Positions 25,552 to 34,284 of a stretch of DNA of 46,415 nt are shown here, in pieces. Both the position numbers and the translations under genes were made by a program. Under the pieces are notes generated by a model. The model did not search any database and had not been told where the DNA came from. It was given only the letters and a program-made list of their open reading frames with translations. Source of the DNA: Chitinophagales bacterium (GTDB lineage Bacteria; Bacteroidota; Bacteroidia; Chitinophagales; CAIOSU01); NCBI GenBank assembly GCA_040877935.1, contig JBBDNB010000061.1, forward strand, positions 1 through 46,415, written 5' to 3'. Each line of letters starts with the position of its first letter. Within the stretch, counting starts at the first letter, position 1.

Positions 25552-26076
25552 TTACTGCGGGGGTGGGGAAATTGGTTGGCTGTAAAATGTTTTGATGCTA
25601 AAGGAATAGATCCCTTCGGAACTTAAGATTTCTGAAAACAAATTATTGAAAGCAAATTCAAAAGAATTGACCCGAAACTGTTTGTAAATATCCATAAGGC
25701 GTTCGCGCTTTTCATTGCGCTGGGGATTGTCATCGTATTCCTTTTGAATAAGTTGTGTCAGTGCCTTGTTCAGCTTGGTTTCCTCATGATCCCACCAACA
25801 CCAGTAAAACAGACTGTCACCTCGATTTTCCCGCTCTACGATATCATACATTTGGCCATTGTACTCAAATTCCCTTGAATGTTTCCAGTTTAAAACATTG
25901 GCAGAATCTGCTTTGCTGAATTTGAAATAAACCAACTCGCTTTTGTCAATCCCATCTATCATTTTCCATTTGACGCTCTTTTTCACCATTTTCTTTTGGT
26001 ATTGCAACCAAAGATAGGTGCCGCCAACCGGAGCGATCAAGCAAATTAACAATGATATGCTGAGCAGTTTTTTCAA
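25552..26076 (-). CDS. Unknown membrane-anchored protein
   Basis: I do not recognise this 174-residue protein. One N-terminal helix (about 5-25, ending Leu-Trp-Leu-Gln-Tyr) suggests a signal anchor facing the periplasm. The rest is charged, with Lys-rich segments, a Trp-Cys-Trp-Trp-Asp cluster around residue 91, and a C-terminal Gln-Pro-Ile-Ser-Pro-Pro-Pro-Gln tail. It lies upstream of the TonB receptor on the same strand, 203 bp apart with a hairpin between, so they are probably separate transcripts. The proximity may still reflect a shared function. Confidence 0.6.
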   Translation of the reverse strand: MKKLLSISLLICLIAPVGGTYLWLQYQKKMVKKSVKWKMIDGIDKSELVYFKFSKADSANVLNWKHSREFEYNGQMYDIVERENRGDSLFYWCWWDHEETKLNKALTQLIQKEYDDNPQRNEKRERLMDIYKQFRVNSFEFAFNNLFSEILSSEGIYSFSIKTFYSQPISPPPQ

Positions 26077-26125
26077 TGTTAGGTTTTAAAATTCAAAAAT
26101 AAGGATAAATAGCTGACCACCTATA

Positions 26126-26229
26126 TTTCACGCAAAGCTCGCTAAGAAAAGCGCAAAGTCCGCAAAATACAACTGCGCTTGGCTCTGCGAATCGTTGCGT
26201 ATTTAAACTTTGCGTTACTCTGCGTGAAA
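26126..26229. repeat. Inverted repeat TTTCACGCA...TGCGTGAAA
   Basis: TTTCACGCA (26126-26134) and TGCGTGAAA (26221-26229) are perfect 9-bp arms about 86 nt apart, with GCGCAAAG and CTTTGCG pieces between them. The sequence has the look of a dispersed, decayed intergenic repeat of Bacteroidota genomes. It fills most of the spacer between two minus-strand genes. Confidence 0.55.
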
Positions 26230-26256
26230 AATCACGGTTCGTTTTGTGATTTAAAA

Positions 26257-27144
26257 TCAGGAATGTGCTGTTGAAGCATTTCGGTTTCTGTTTTTTATGT
26301 CCGCTAAAATAAACAACAACAAAGGAATCAACATATGCGGCATTCTGAAAAATGACTGCCACCAGTATTGATGCAAACTACTCAATGCAAAATCTGGGTT
26401 GTAATACACCATAACCCTTGCAAGCGCAGTGAACAATCCCCAAATAGCGGCATAGACCAACAGTGGTTTTTCCGTTTTTTCCCAATAAATTCCAATAGCC
26501 ACTAAAAAATCCAGGAAGCCTGCCGTGCGCAAGAAAAATTCTGCAAAAGTTTCATTTACAGGCAGCATGACCATTGTCATTTCCATAAATTTTACCGGAA
26601 CGGGATAAAAACCAAAAGCATATAAACCGTGTCCCACAAATGTTAAACTAACGGCCAATTTCAAGCCGAAAATCAATTGTTTTTTATTGAAAGTATTTCT
26701 ACAGAAAAGGTACAGAAATAATGGCGCAGAAAACTGCAATGTGTATTCTATAAACTGACCCTGTGAAGAAAAATGATCGAGGAAATAAAGGAGTGCCAAA
26801 ATGATAAGACCTGCCGTGGAGAGTAAAAGCAGGATATCTCCTTTCTGTTTTAAGTCCTTTTTGAAGAGCACAAAAATGGAAGTGGCTAAATAAAGAAACC
26901 CCAAAGCATAGCGCGGATAATCCAATACCGCTTCTGCGAGATCGCTTCGGGCATATTCTTCCCAGCTCATGTTGAGCAATGATTGCACGGTATTTTCCAG
27001 TAGGTTCTGATTCCAAAAAAATGCACTCAATGGAATATCAAAAAAGAAATGATGATAGGCCCTGCCTGCCAAAACCGTAAAAGCAGCGATTTTTAAAAAG
27101 GAAAAAATCCATTGTCTTTCTTTATCCGAATATTGCGTGATCAT
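26257..27144 (-). CDS. Polytopic membrane protein (DoxX-like)
   Basis: A 295-residue integral membrane protein with about seven helices. It is recognised only in general terms: conserved-looking His and Trp residues (Arg-Ala-Tyr-His-His, Gly-His-Gly-Leu-Tyr-Ala-Phe-Gly) and an overall layout similar to DoxX-type or electron-transport-linked membrane proteins. The His residues near helix ends could bind a cofactor. Its function is not known. The start is 144 bp before the divergent metallophosphoesterase and both may share that control region. Confidence 0.6.
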   Translation of the reverse strand: MITQYSDKERQWIFSFLKIAAFTVLAGRAYHHFFFDIPLSAFFWNQNLLENTVQSLLNMSWEEYARSDLAEAVLDYPRYALGFLYLATSIFVLFKKDLKQKGDILLLLSTAGLIILALLYFLDHFSSQGQFIEYTLQFSAPLFLYLFCRNTFNKKQLIFGLKLAVSLTFVGHGLYAFGFYPVPVKFMEMTMVMLPVNETFAEFFLRTAGFLDFLVAIGIYWEKTEKPLLVYAAIWGLFTALARVMVYYNPDFALSSLHQYWWQSFFRMPHMLIPLLLFILADIKNRNRNASTAHS

Positions 27145-27188
27145 TAAGTCAGTATTAATTTTTTATAGTGAAAATCCCTGCCTTTGCT

Positions 27189-27196
27189 TAATTTTG
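27189..27196 (+). promoter_or_regulatory. -7 element of the metallophosphoesterase gene
   Basis: TAATTTTG matches TAnnTTTG exactly. The TTG that opens the long reading frame (27184) lies upstream of this element, so it cannot be the true start. This, with the signal peptide, supports GTG 27289. Confidence 0.5.
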
Positions 27197-27288
27197 TTGA
27201 ACTATATAAAACCCAAAAGCATTCTTTGGACTTTCATATCAATAATTCCTTTGGCAATATTCGCAACTATTTTAAAACATTTACCCAG

Positions 27289-30285
27289 GTGAAAACTATT
27301 TTCTCACTTTTTTTTCTTTTCTATTTTACAATTAACACAATAGATTTAAGTGCTGCTACTGAAAAGTACCGTATTATGTGGCGGGACGATCCTTCTACAA
27401 CTATTTGTGTTGGTTGGTCGCAAATTGGTGGAGGAAATGCTACCGTGTATTATGACACTACTGATTACGGGGGCAATCTTTCAGCTTTTCAATTTTCGCA
27501 TGGAGTGGACAGGAGCACCAACTATAAAGGCATGGACCACCGTTTTTCAAGAATCAGTGGCTTGCAGCCCAATACGGCCTATTATTTTTACATAGAAGAT
27601 GCAGATGGACCCAGCCAGATTTTTTGGTTTAAAACCGTGCCTGATCATTCTTATGAAACGCTTTCTATAGTTGCTGGAGGAGATTCACGAAACAACCGTA
27701 CGCCTCGACAAAAGGCCAATTATATGGTGAGTAGGCTTAGGCCTCATGCCGTGTTTTTTGGTGGGGATATGACAGATGGCAATTCCAACGGGGAATGGCA
27801 GGATTGGTTAGACGATTGGCAATTGACAATTGGTTCTGACGGGCGTATGATTCCAATTATTGCGGCAAGGGGAAACCACGAATTTTCCAATAATGATATT
27901 ATAGATATTTTTGACACACCTGGTGGGGATGTTTATTATGCGCTTAGTTTTGGTGGGGATTTACTCAGGGCATATACTCTGAACAGTATGATATTTGCCG
28001 GGGGCGCACAAAATTCCTGGTTGGACAATGATTTAACTGCTCATTCGCAGAGCATATGGAAAATGGCACAATATCATTTACCAACCCGTCCACACGTTTC
28101 CTCTAAATTTGACAATCCCATTCAATATGCCAGCTGGGCGCAGACTTTTTACAATCACAATGTGCAATTGGCTGTAGAATGTGACGCGCATTGCGTGAAA
28201 ACAACCTGGCCGGTGATTCCCGATACAGGGCCAGGCAGCGATGAGGGTTTTTTAAGGGATGATTTAAATGGCACGGTTTATACTGGTGAAGGTTGTTGGG
28301 GAGCACCTACAAGGTCTGCAGATGACACCAAATCATGGACGCGCAGTTCCGGGAGCTTCAACCAATTTAAATGGATATTGATAGACCGCTATAAAATGGA
28401 AATCCGAACCATTAAAGTGGACAATGCTTATACAGTTGGGATGGTAGATGACGAAGACCTGTGCAAAATGCCCAATAACCTTGATGTTTGGGATCCGGGC
28501 AATGGAGACAAAGTAGTTGTGATTGAAAATCCCGATTTAAAAGCCCCGGATATTGGACTCATTCAACCCGAAAATGGGCTTTTTTTTGTCGATACGTATC
28601 CCATCCAATTTAAAGCAACAGCATCTGACAATAATGGAAGTGGAATTAATTATGTAGAGTTTTTGGCAAACAATCAATCCATTGGTAGGGATTCTGCTGC
28701 ACCATATAGTATTAAATGGACAGCTCCTGCTTTTGGAAATTATATGATCCGGGCAAAGGCAGTTGACAATAATGGCGAAACCAAGAAGTCTGAATGCAGG
28801 GATATAGCAGTGGGTGTTTCAGAAGGCTACAGCTATATATTGAATACTGATGACGATGCCGAGGAATTGCAGTACAACAACTCCATGATTTTGAATTCTG
28901 ATGTATTGAAAATTGTGGAATCGGCTTCTGTTCAAAAAGTTGGCCTTCGTTTTTCAGGGCTTAGCCTGCCCAAAGATGCACAGCTAATTGAAGCCAGGAT
29001 TGTTTTTACAGCGAGCCATACGGATGCATCACCTGCCAATATCAATATCAAAGCCCAGCGATCTGCTTCAGCCCCTTCTTTTTCAGGCAACTTGTTTGAT
29101 ATTTATTTCAGACAGTTGACACAGGCAAATGTTAACTGGCAGCCCTATCCCTGGACCAATGTAGGTTCAACATACAGCACCCCTGATTTGAGCAATGTAA
29201 TTCAGGAAGTACAAAACCTGGGCGCATGGAACGAAAACAGTCCTTTGGTTTTTGTGCTGAGCGGAAGCGGAACCCGCAGGGCAGTGTCATTTGATGGCAA
29301 TACTGATTTGGCACCACGGCTTTATTTAAAGTATGATTATGGAAACAACAGGGCGCCAGAACTCGGTCCTGATCAGGAAATATGTTCCGGGCAATCGATT
29401 ATACTTGATGCGGGAAACCGTTTTAACCTGTATGAATGGAATGGGAATACCCTTCAGAATCTTCCAACTTTAACGGTCTCAAACACTGGATTCAATGAAG
29501 TTTGGGTGAGAAGTGGCCTGAACAACCAGGTCGTTGCTTACGATTCGGTAAGTGTAGAACAAATAAATTTGTCGGTATTAAATCTCGGTGCAGATCAGTT
29601 AATATGCCGGGGAGATTCATTATTGCTTGCTTCAAATAATGTGTATGATACTTATCAATGGAGCACAGGTGATGCTTCTGAAATGGTAAAAGTTGGAAAT
29701 GAAGGTTTTTACAAACTAACAGCAGCTATTGGCGCATGCGAAACTTCTGATTCAGTACAGGTCGGTTTTTTTCCGGAGCAAAGCATTCCATTGCCCGGTG
29801 ATACGCTGATTCAAAATGACAGCCAGTTTGTACTTGATGCCGGCAACCCTGCTTTTGTTGATTATCAGTGGTCGGACGGGACTTTTGGTGCTGCTATAAC
29901 TATTGACGCTCCGGGTACTTACACACTTACGGCAACAGATTCCAATAATTGTGAGTATTATAAAAGTGTGGTTGTAAATGCAGATATCCTGGCAAGTACA
30001 ATTGAAGAGAAAACAATAGAAGCAGAAATATTCCCCAACCCTGTAAGTGATAAATTATTCGTTCAGCTGAAAGGGGATTTAACAAACCGTATTAAAGAGA
30101 TTGGAATTTACACTGCCGATGGCCGGATGCTTAAAAACTTTCAAGACTTTTCAGAAAAAAACATTGAGCTGGATTTAAGCACTTTGAATTCCGGTATTTA
30201 CTTTCTTGTACTTAGAAGTGCTGATGAACAGCTGAATAAAAAAATTGTTAAGCTTCGAGTTTGTTCTGAAGACTTAAAACCATGA
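27289..30285 (+). CDS. T9SS-exported metallophosphoesterase, long paralogue
   Basis: A 998-residue secreted protein starting at GTG 27289, where a clear signal peptide begins (Lys-Thr-Ile-Phe-Ser-Leu-Phe-Phe) and is cut near Ala-Thr-Glu. An Fn3-like N-domain (about 22-115) precedes a calcineurin-like phosphoesterase core: Gly-Asp-Ser-Arg at about 131, Gly-Gly-Asp-Met-Thr-Asp at 158-163 and Gly-Asn-His-Glu at 195-198. The usual Gly-His-x-His is replaced by Cys-Asp-Ala-His. An Ig-like domain, a CBM96/DNRLRE-like domain and three PKD-like repeats follow. The C-terminus is a T9SS sorting domain (Phe-Pro-Asn-Pro-Val). Likely a cell-surface phosphatase. It carries nine residues beyond the usual final strand. 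Closest relative is the next gene. Confidence 0.85.
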   Translation: MKTIFSLFFLFYFTINTIDLSAATEKYRIMWRDDPSTTICVGWSQIGGGNATVYYDTTDYGGNLSAFQFSHGVDRSTNYKGMDHRFSRISGLQPNTAYYFYIEDADGPSQIFWFKTVPDHSYETLSIVAGGDSRNNRTPRQKANYMVSRLRPHAVFFGGDMTDGNSNGEWQDWLDDWQLTIGSDGRMIPIIAARGNHEFSNNDIIDIFDTPGGDVYYALSFGGDLLRAYTLNSMIFAGGAQNSWLDNDLTAHSQSIWKMAQYHLPTRPHVSSKFDNPIQYASWAQTFYNHNVQLAVECDAHCVKTTWPVIPDTGPGSDEGFLRDDLNGTVYTGEGCWGAPTRSADDTKSWTRSSGSFNQFKWILIDRYKMEIRTIKVDNAYTVGMVDDEDLCKMPNNLDVWDPGNGDKVVVIENPDLKAPDIGLIQPENGLFFVDTYPIQFKATASDNNGSGINYVEFLANNQSIGRDSAAPYSIKWTAPAFGNYMIRAKAVDNNGETKKSECRDIAVGVSEGYSYILNTDDDAEELQYNNSMILNSDVLKIVESASVQKVGLRFSGLSLPKDAQLIEARIVFTASHTDASPANINIKAQRSASAPSFSGNLFDIYFRQLTQANVNWQPYPWTNVGSTYSTPDLSNVIQEVQNLGAWNENSPLVFVLSGSGTRRAVSFDGNTDLAPRLYLKYDYGNNRAPELGPDQEICSGQSIILDAGNRFNLYEWNGNTLQNLPTLTVSNTGFNEVWVRSGLNNQVVAYDSVSVEQINLSVLNLGADQLICRGDSLLLASNNVYDTYQWSTGDASEMVKVGNEGFYKLTAAIGACETSDSVQVGFFPEQSIPLPGDTLIQNDSQFVLDAGNPAFVDYQWSDGTFGAAITIDAPGTYTLTATDSNNCEYYKSVVVNADILASTIEEKTIEAEIFPNPVSDKLFVQLKGDLTNRIKEIGIYTADGRMLKNFQDFSEKNIELDLSTLNSGIYFLVLRSADEQLNKKIVKLRVCSEDLKP

Positions 30286-30290
30286 TATAT

Positions 30291-30372
30291 AGCGGTCAGA
30301 CGGATTTTCTAATAGACTGTAAACCATGCCCAATAATATTCATGGCTTTAAAAAGTGAACCGTCAGACCGCT
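30291..30372. repeat. GTCAGAC hairpin, copy 3
   Basis: Left arm AGCGGTCAGACGG (30291-30303), right arm CCGTCAGACCGCT (30360-30372), with the central A opposite A. The loop is longer (56 nt) and holds a second inverted repeat CCATG...CATGG. It starts 5 bp after the stop of the long metallophosphoesterase gene. Confidence 0.75.
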
Positions 30373-30492
30373 TTTCAGAGTGGGCTCAGCTTTAGTTGAT
30401 ATTTGACAATACTGTCTGTTTTAAATCCTTCTGAAATTAAAATTGATACAATTTCCTTAATTTAGTACATCAAAGCAAAACCCCAATTACAT

Positions 30493-32289
30493 ATGAAATC
30501 AATATTCAGTTTTATCATCATTACTCTATTTCTGGCATTTCAAACTTCTGCGGAAACAGAAAAGTACCGTTTGATGTGGCGTGATGATCCATCCACAACT
30601 ATATGTATTGGCTGGGTACAGAATGGCGGAGACACTGCCACTGTTTATTTCGACACCACTGATCATGACGGTAATTTAGCCGCTTTTAAAGATTCGTTTA
30701 GTGTTGATCGTTTTGTAAGCCACAAAGGAATGGATCACCGCTTTTCAAGAATCAGTGGTTTACAGCCTAATACCGCTTACTATTTTTACATAGAGGATGC
30801 TGATGGTAGCAGTGATATTTTTTGGTTTAAGACAGCCCCGTACAATTCTTATGAAACGCTCTCAATTATAGCCGGAGGTGATTCGCGCAACAACCGCACA
30901 CCGCGACAAAAAGCCAATCGCCTTGTAAGCAAATTGCGGCCACATGCCGTTTTGTTTGGCGGTGATATGACTGACGACAACACAGATGCGGAATGGAAAG
31001 AATGGCTGGATGATTGGCAACTTACGATAGGTGAAGATGGCAGAATGATCCCAATAATTGCAGCAAGAGGAAATCACGAGCAATCTAACGATGATATTAT
31101 TGATATTTTCGACACCCCGGGTGGAGATGTTTATTATGCATTGAATTTTGGCGGAGATTTGTTAAGAGCCTATACATTGAACAGTATGATTTTTTCCGGC
31201 AATGCCCAAAACAATTGGTTGGAAAACGATTTGAGTACTAATTCACAGGTTATTTGGAAAATGGCACAATACCACTTCCCCATGCGTCCTCACACCTCAG
31301 GAAAATTTGACAATCAATTGCAATATTCAAGTTGGGCACAATCGTTTTACGATCACCATTTGCAATTGGCCGTTGAGTGTGATGCACATACTGTGAAAAC
31401 GACCTGGCCTATAATACCTGATTCCGGCCCCAATCATGATGAGGGCTTTTTAAGAGATGATGTAAATGGCACGGTCTATACCGGTGAAGGCTGTTGGGGA
31501 GCACCTTTGCGCGATAATGATGATGACAAAAGCTGGACGCGAAGTTCCGGTAAGTTCAACCAGTTTAAATGGATATTGATTGATCGCTATAAAATTGAAT
31601 TGAGAACTATAAAAGTTGACAATGGCGATTCAGTTGGAACGCTCAATGACCATGATATTCGCAGAGCTCCTGCAAACCTGGATGTTTGGGATCCGGGCAA
31701 TGGCGATACAGTGGTGATTATTAAAAATTCCGACCTGAGTGCACCGGGAATCAGTTTGATAGAGCCTGTTGATTACAGTCTTTTCCCGAATTTGGATCCC
31801 ATTAATATTGAAGCTTCAGTAGAAGACAACAATAGCGTGGGAATACAAAAAGTGGAATTTTTTGTTGATGGAGAAAAGATAGACTCCATTGCAGGCGGTG
31901 CCTCACCATACAATACACAATGGACACCACCCGATTTTGGTGAGTATATAATTAAGGCAAGAGTAGAAGACAGTTTGGGTGAATACATGACAAAATCAAG
32001 TTTGATTACTGTTGATAAAAGCATTTCTATAGATGATCCAACAGAAGAATTGGAATATACCCTCTCTCCCAATCCGGTTTCAAACCGCTTGTTTATTTCT
32101 TGCAAAAATTGTGAAAACACTCCTGATCATATTCGGATTTATGATATTTCCGGTAAGATGATAAAGAATTATACTGTATTGAATGAGCAGAACAATATTT
32201 TAAATTTGAATTTTTTAGATTCTGGTATTTATATTGTGGAAATTAATTCTAAATCTGTTACATTTAGCAGCAAAATTGTCAAACTCTAA
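30493..32289 (+). CDS. T9SS-exported metallophosphoesterase, short paralogue
   Basis: A 598-residue protein closely similar to the preceding one from the mature N-terminus (Thr-Glu-Lys-Tyr-Arg) to the Ig-like domain. A signal peptide is cut near Ser-Ala-Glu-Thr (about 20-21). The core has Gly-Asp-Ser-Arg at 129-132, Gly-Gly-Asp-Met-Thr-Asp at 156-161, Gly-Asn-His-Glu at 193-196 and Glu-Cys-Asp-Ala-His-Thr. It lacks the CBM96-like and PKD-like parts of its neighbour and goes from the Ig-like domain (about 415-505) straight to the T9SS tail (about 520-598, Pro-Asn-Pro-Val ... Lys-Ile-Val-Lys-Leu). The pair is a tandem duplication with later domain gain or loss. Substrate unknown. A 59-codon lipoprotein follows within 12 bp. 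Confidence 0.87.
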   Translation: MKSIFSFIIITLFLAFQTSAETEKYRLMWRDDPSTTICIGWVQNGGDTATVYFDTTDHDGNLAAFKDSFSVDRFVSHKGMDHRFSRISGLQPNTAYYFYIEDADGSSDIFWFKTAPYNSYETLSIIAGGDSRNNRTPRQKANRLVSKLRPHAVLFGGDMTDDNTDAEWKEWLDDWQLTIGEDGRMIPIIAARGNHEQSNDDIIDIFDTPGGDVYYALNFGGDLLRAYTLNSMIFSGNAQNNWLENDLSTNSQVIWKMAQYHFPMRPHTSGKFDNQLQYSSWAQSFYDHHLQLAVECDAHTVKTTWPIIPDSGPNHDEGFLRDDVNGTVYTGEGCWGAPLRDNDDDKSWTRSSGKFNQFKWILIDRYKIELRTIKVDNGDSVGTLNDHDIRRAPANLDVWDPGNGDTVVIIKNSDLSAPGISLIEPVDYSLFPNLDPINIEASVEDNNSVGIQKVEFFVDGEKIDSIAGGASPYNTQWTPPDFGEYIIKARVEDSLGEYMTKSSLITVDKSISIDDPTEELEYTLSPNPVSNRLFISCKNCENTPDHIRIYDISGKMIKNYTVLNEQNNILNLNFLDSGIYIVEINSKSVTFSSKIVKL

Positions 32290-32300
32290 AAACTAAAGTC

Positions 32301-32480
32301 ATGAAAAGAATCAATGTTTTAATGATGGTACTTGCTTTGTTCACTTTCACACTTGCCTCCTGCGGATGTCAGGAATGTGTTGGGGGCACATATGATGGTG
32401 ATGAAAATTGCTCTAGAAGTAGAATTGTAAAGCAATCTTTTAAAAGCTCATGTCAAAGTGGTGGTGGAACAGTGAAATAA
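32301..32480 (+). CDS. Small Cys-rich lipoprotein
   Basis: A 59-residue lipoprotein. A signal peptide runs to Thr-Leu-Ala-Ser-Cys21, a clear lipobox, so Cys21 would be lipidated. Four more Cys follow at 23, 26, 37 and 51 in a Gly- and Ser-rich tail. It starts 12 bp after the metallophosphoesterase and is probably on the same message. A strong terminator follows at 32507. Function unknown. It resembles in size and layout the lipoprotein at 36948. Confidence 0.75.
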   Translation: MKRINVLMMVLALFTFTLASCGCQECVGGTYDGDENCSRSRIVKQSFKSSCQSGGGTVK

Positions 32481-32506
32481 CCATCTCTCTTATTTAAAAA
32501 ATTACA

Positions 32507-32535
32507 GCCGGAGTTCGATCAACTTCGGCTTTTTT
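32507..32535 (+). terminator. Intrinsic terminator
   Basis: GCCGGAGTT, a 5-nt loop, AACTTCGGC (one G-T wobble), then six T. It ends the metallophosphoesterase-lipoprotein transcript. The gldA promoter lies beyond it. Confidence 0.85.
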
Positions 32536-32579
32536 GTTAAACTACGTTAAGATTTTTATGTATATTTTAAAAGGGCATT

Positions 32580-32587
32580 TAATTTTG
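32580..32587 (+). promoter_or_regulatory. -7 element before gldA
   Basis: TAATTTTG matches TAnnTTTG exactly, 28 bp before ATG 32615. It supports the later start, because the in-frame start at 32534 lies upstream of it. No good -33 TTTG is seen at the right distance. Confidence 0.45.
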
Positions 32588-32614
32588 TGTCATTTAAAAA
32601 TTCATCTTTGTCCT

Positions 32615-33535
32615 ATGGATATAAAAGTTGAAAATCTGAGTAAGATTTACGGAGCTCAAAAGGCAGTGGATGATATTTCCTTTGAGGTTAAAACAGGTGA
32701 GATACTCGGTTTTCTGGGTCCCAACGGAGCAGGGAAATCTACAACTATGAAGATTATTACCTGTTATATAGCAGCATCAAAAGGGATTGTTAAGGTAGGC
32801 AATTACAATAACCTTGAACATCAGGAAGCAATCAAAAAACATATTGGCTATTTGCCTGAAAACAATCCGCTTTATCCCGAAATGCCGGTAACAGAATTTC
32901 TTGAATTTATGGCCGCATTACAGGGTGTTCCAACAAAACATATTCCCGACAAGGTCAAACAAATGATAAAAATTTGCGGTCTTGATATAGAAAAACACAA
33001 ACGCATAGTCCAGTTATCAAAAGGCTACAGGCAAAGAGTTGGGCTGGCACAAGCCATGATCCACGATCCGGAAGTTTTGATTCTTGATGAACCAACATCT
33101 GGTTTAGATCCCAATCAAATAGTGGAAATCAGAAAATTGATCAGGGAACTGGGCAGGGAAAAAACAGTAATCCTGAGCACACATATTTTGCCCGAGGTAG
33201 AAGCTACATGCGACCGTATCTTGATTATCAATAAAGGTAAAGTTGTAGCTGATGGCACAGCAGATACATTAAGAAAGCAGGCCCAAGGCCAGGAGCTTTT
33301 AAAAATACAAATTGAAGGTGCAGCGCAGAATGATATTTTTTCTAAAATAAAAGCGCTCGATACTATAGATAAAGTCACTTTGGAGGAAAATTGTTTTATG
33401 TTGCAAAGCAAGCCCGGTGAGAGTTCACGTAAGGCGGTATTTAAATTATGTGTAGATCAGAACTGGATATTAACTGAGCTGACACCACTGGAAACTAAAT
33501 TAGAAGATGTTTTTGGACAATTGACAAATAATTAA
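32615..33535 (+). CDS. gldA: Gliding-motility ABC transporter ATPase GldA
   Basis: A 306-residue ABC ATPase from ATG 32615. The reading frame is open from 32534, but the family starts at Met-Asp-Ile-Lys-Val-Glu-Asn-Leu-Ser-Lys, and a promoter element lies between. Walker A is Gly-Pro-Asn-Gly-Ala-Gly-Lys-Ser at 35-42, the signature is Leu-Ser-Lys-Gly-Tyr-Arg-Gln at 134-140, and Walker B is Val-Leu-Ile-Leu-Asp-Glu-Pro at 154-160. With GldF and GldG it forms an ABC transporter required for gliding in Flavobacterium johnsoniae. Similar Nos-type transporters also exist in non-gliders. It leads the operon gldA-gldF-gldG-DUF4340. Confidence 0.9.
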   Translation: MDIKVENLSKIYGAQKAVDDISFEVKTGEILGFLGPNGAGKSTTMKIITCYIAASKGIVKVGNYNNLEHQEAIKKHIGYLPENNPLYPEMPVTEFLEFMAALQGVPTKHIPDKVKQMIKICGLDIEKHKRIVQLSKGYRQRVGLAQAMIHDPEVLILDEPTSGLDPNQIVEIRKLIRELGREKTVILSTHILPEVEATCDRILIINKGKVVADGTADTLRKQAQGQELLKIQIEGAAQNDIFSKIKALDTIDKVTLEENCFMLQSKPGESSRKAVFKLCVDQNWILTELTPLETKLEDVFGQLTNN

Positions 33536-33547
33536 ATCAAGTACATT

Positions 33548-34273
33548 ATGTCTTCTATCTGGATTATAGCTAAAAAGGAACTCAATACATTTTTTGATGC
33601 TTTAACAGCCTATGTACTTCTGATCATATTTCTGGGCATGAGTGGTTTTTTCACCTGGATATATGGCTCTGATGTCTTTATGAGCGGACAGGTGAGTATG
33701 CAGCCATTTTTCTCCATTGCTTACTGGACCCTTTCCTTTTTTATTCCCGCAGTTACAATGCGTATGCTTGCAGAAGAAAAACGTACAGGTACCATTGAAT
33801 TGCTACAGACGAAAGCGCTAAGTGATACGCAAATAGTATTGGGAAAAGCGTTTGCTTGTCTTGCACTCATATGCATTGCACTATTGCTTACATTGCCTTA
33901 TTATTTTACATTGACCCGCTTAGGAGAAGTGGATCACGGTGCAGTGATTTGCGGGTATCTGGGGCTAATACTGATGAGCTGTGCCTATATAGGAATAGGT
34001 TTATTTGCCAGCAGTATCAGCAATAATCAAATTGTGTCATTTCTCACTGCACTTTTAATAGGGGTGTTTTTCCTGATCATATTTGAAGTACTTAGTAATA
34101 ATGTTGGAGGTACAGCTGCTCAACTATTTCATTATCTGAGCATCTCCATGCATTTTGAATCTATGAGCAGGGGAGTGTTGGATATTCAGGATATTACCTA
34201 TTTTTTATTGCTTTCTACCTGTGGAATAGTATTGTCCGTAGCTGTTTTGAGTAAAAGAAATATTGTTGAATAA
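33548..34273 (+). CDS. gldF: Gliding-motility ABC permease GldF
   Basis: A 241-residue permease with six predicted helices (about 15-37, 58-77, 105-125, 140-160, 170-190, 215-236) and the typical segment Arg-Met-Leu-Ala-Glu-Glu-Lys-Arg-Thr-Gly-Thr-Ile-Glu-Leu-Leu between helices 2 and 3, as in ABC-2 and NosY-type permeases. It is the membrane part of GldAFG. It starts 12 bp after gldA and is followed 11 bp later by gldG. Confidence 0.9.
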   Translation: MSSIWIIAKKELNTFFDALTAYVLLIIFLGMSGFFTWIYGSDVFMSGQVSMQPFFSIAYWTLSFFIPAVTMRMLAEEKRTGTIELLQTKALSDTQIVLGKAFACLALICIALLLTLPYYFTLTRLGEVDHGAVICGYLGLILMSCAYIGIGLFASSISNNQIVSFLTALLIGVFFLIIFEVLSNNVGGTAAQLFHYLSISMHFESMSRGVLDIQDITYFLLLSTCGIVLSVAVLSKRNIVE

Positions 34274-34284
34274 AGCTGTCAATT

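Noticed and set aside
27184-27288. TTG start extending the long metallophosphoesterase by 35 residues
   Set aside because: It lies upstream of a perfect -7 element (27189-27196), and it would bury the signal peptide that starts at GTG 27289.
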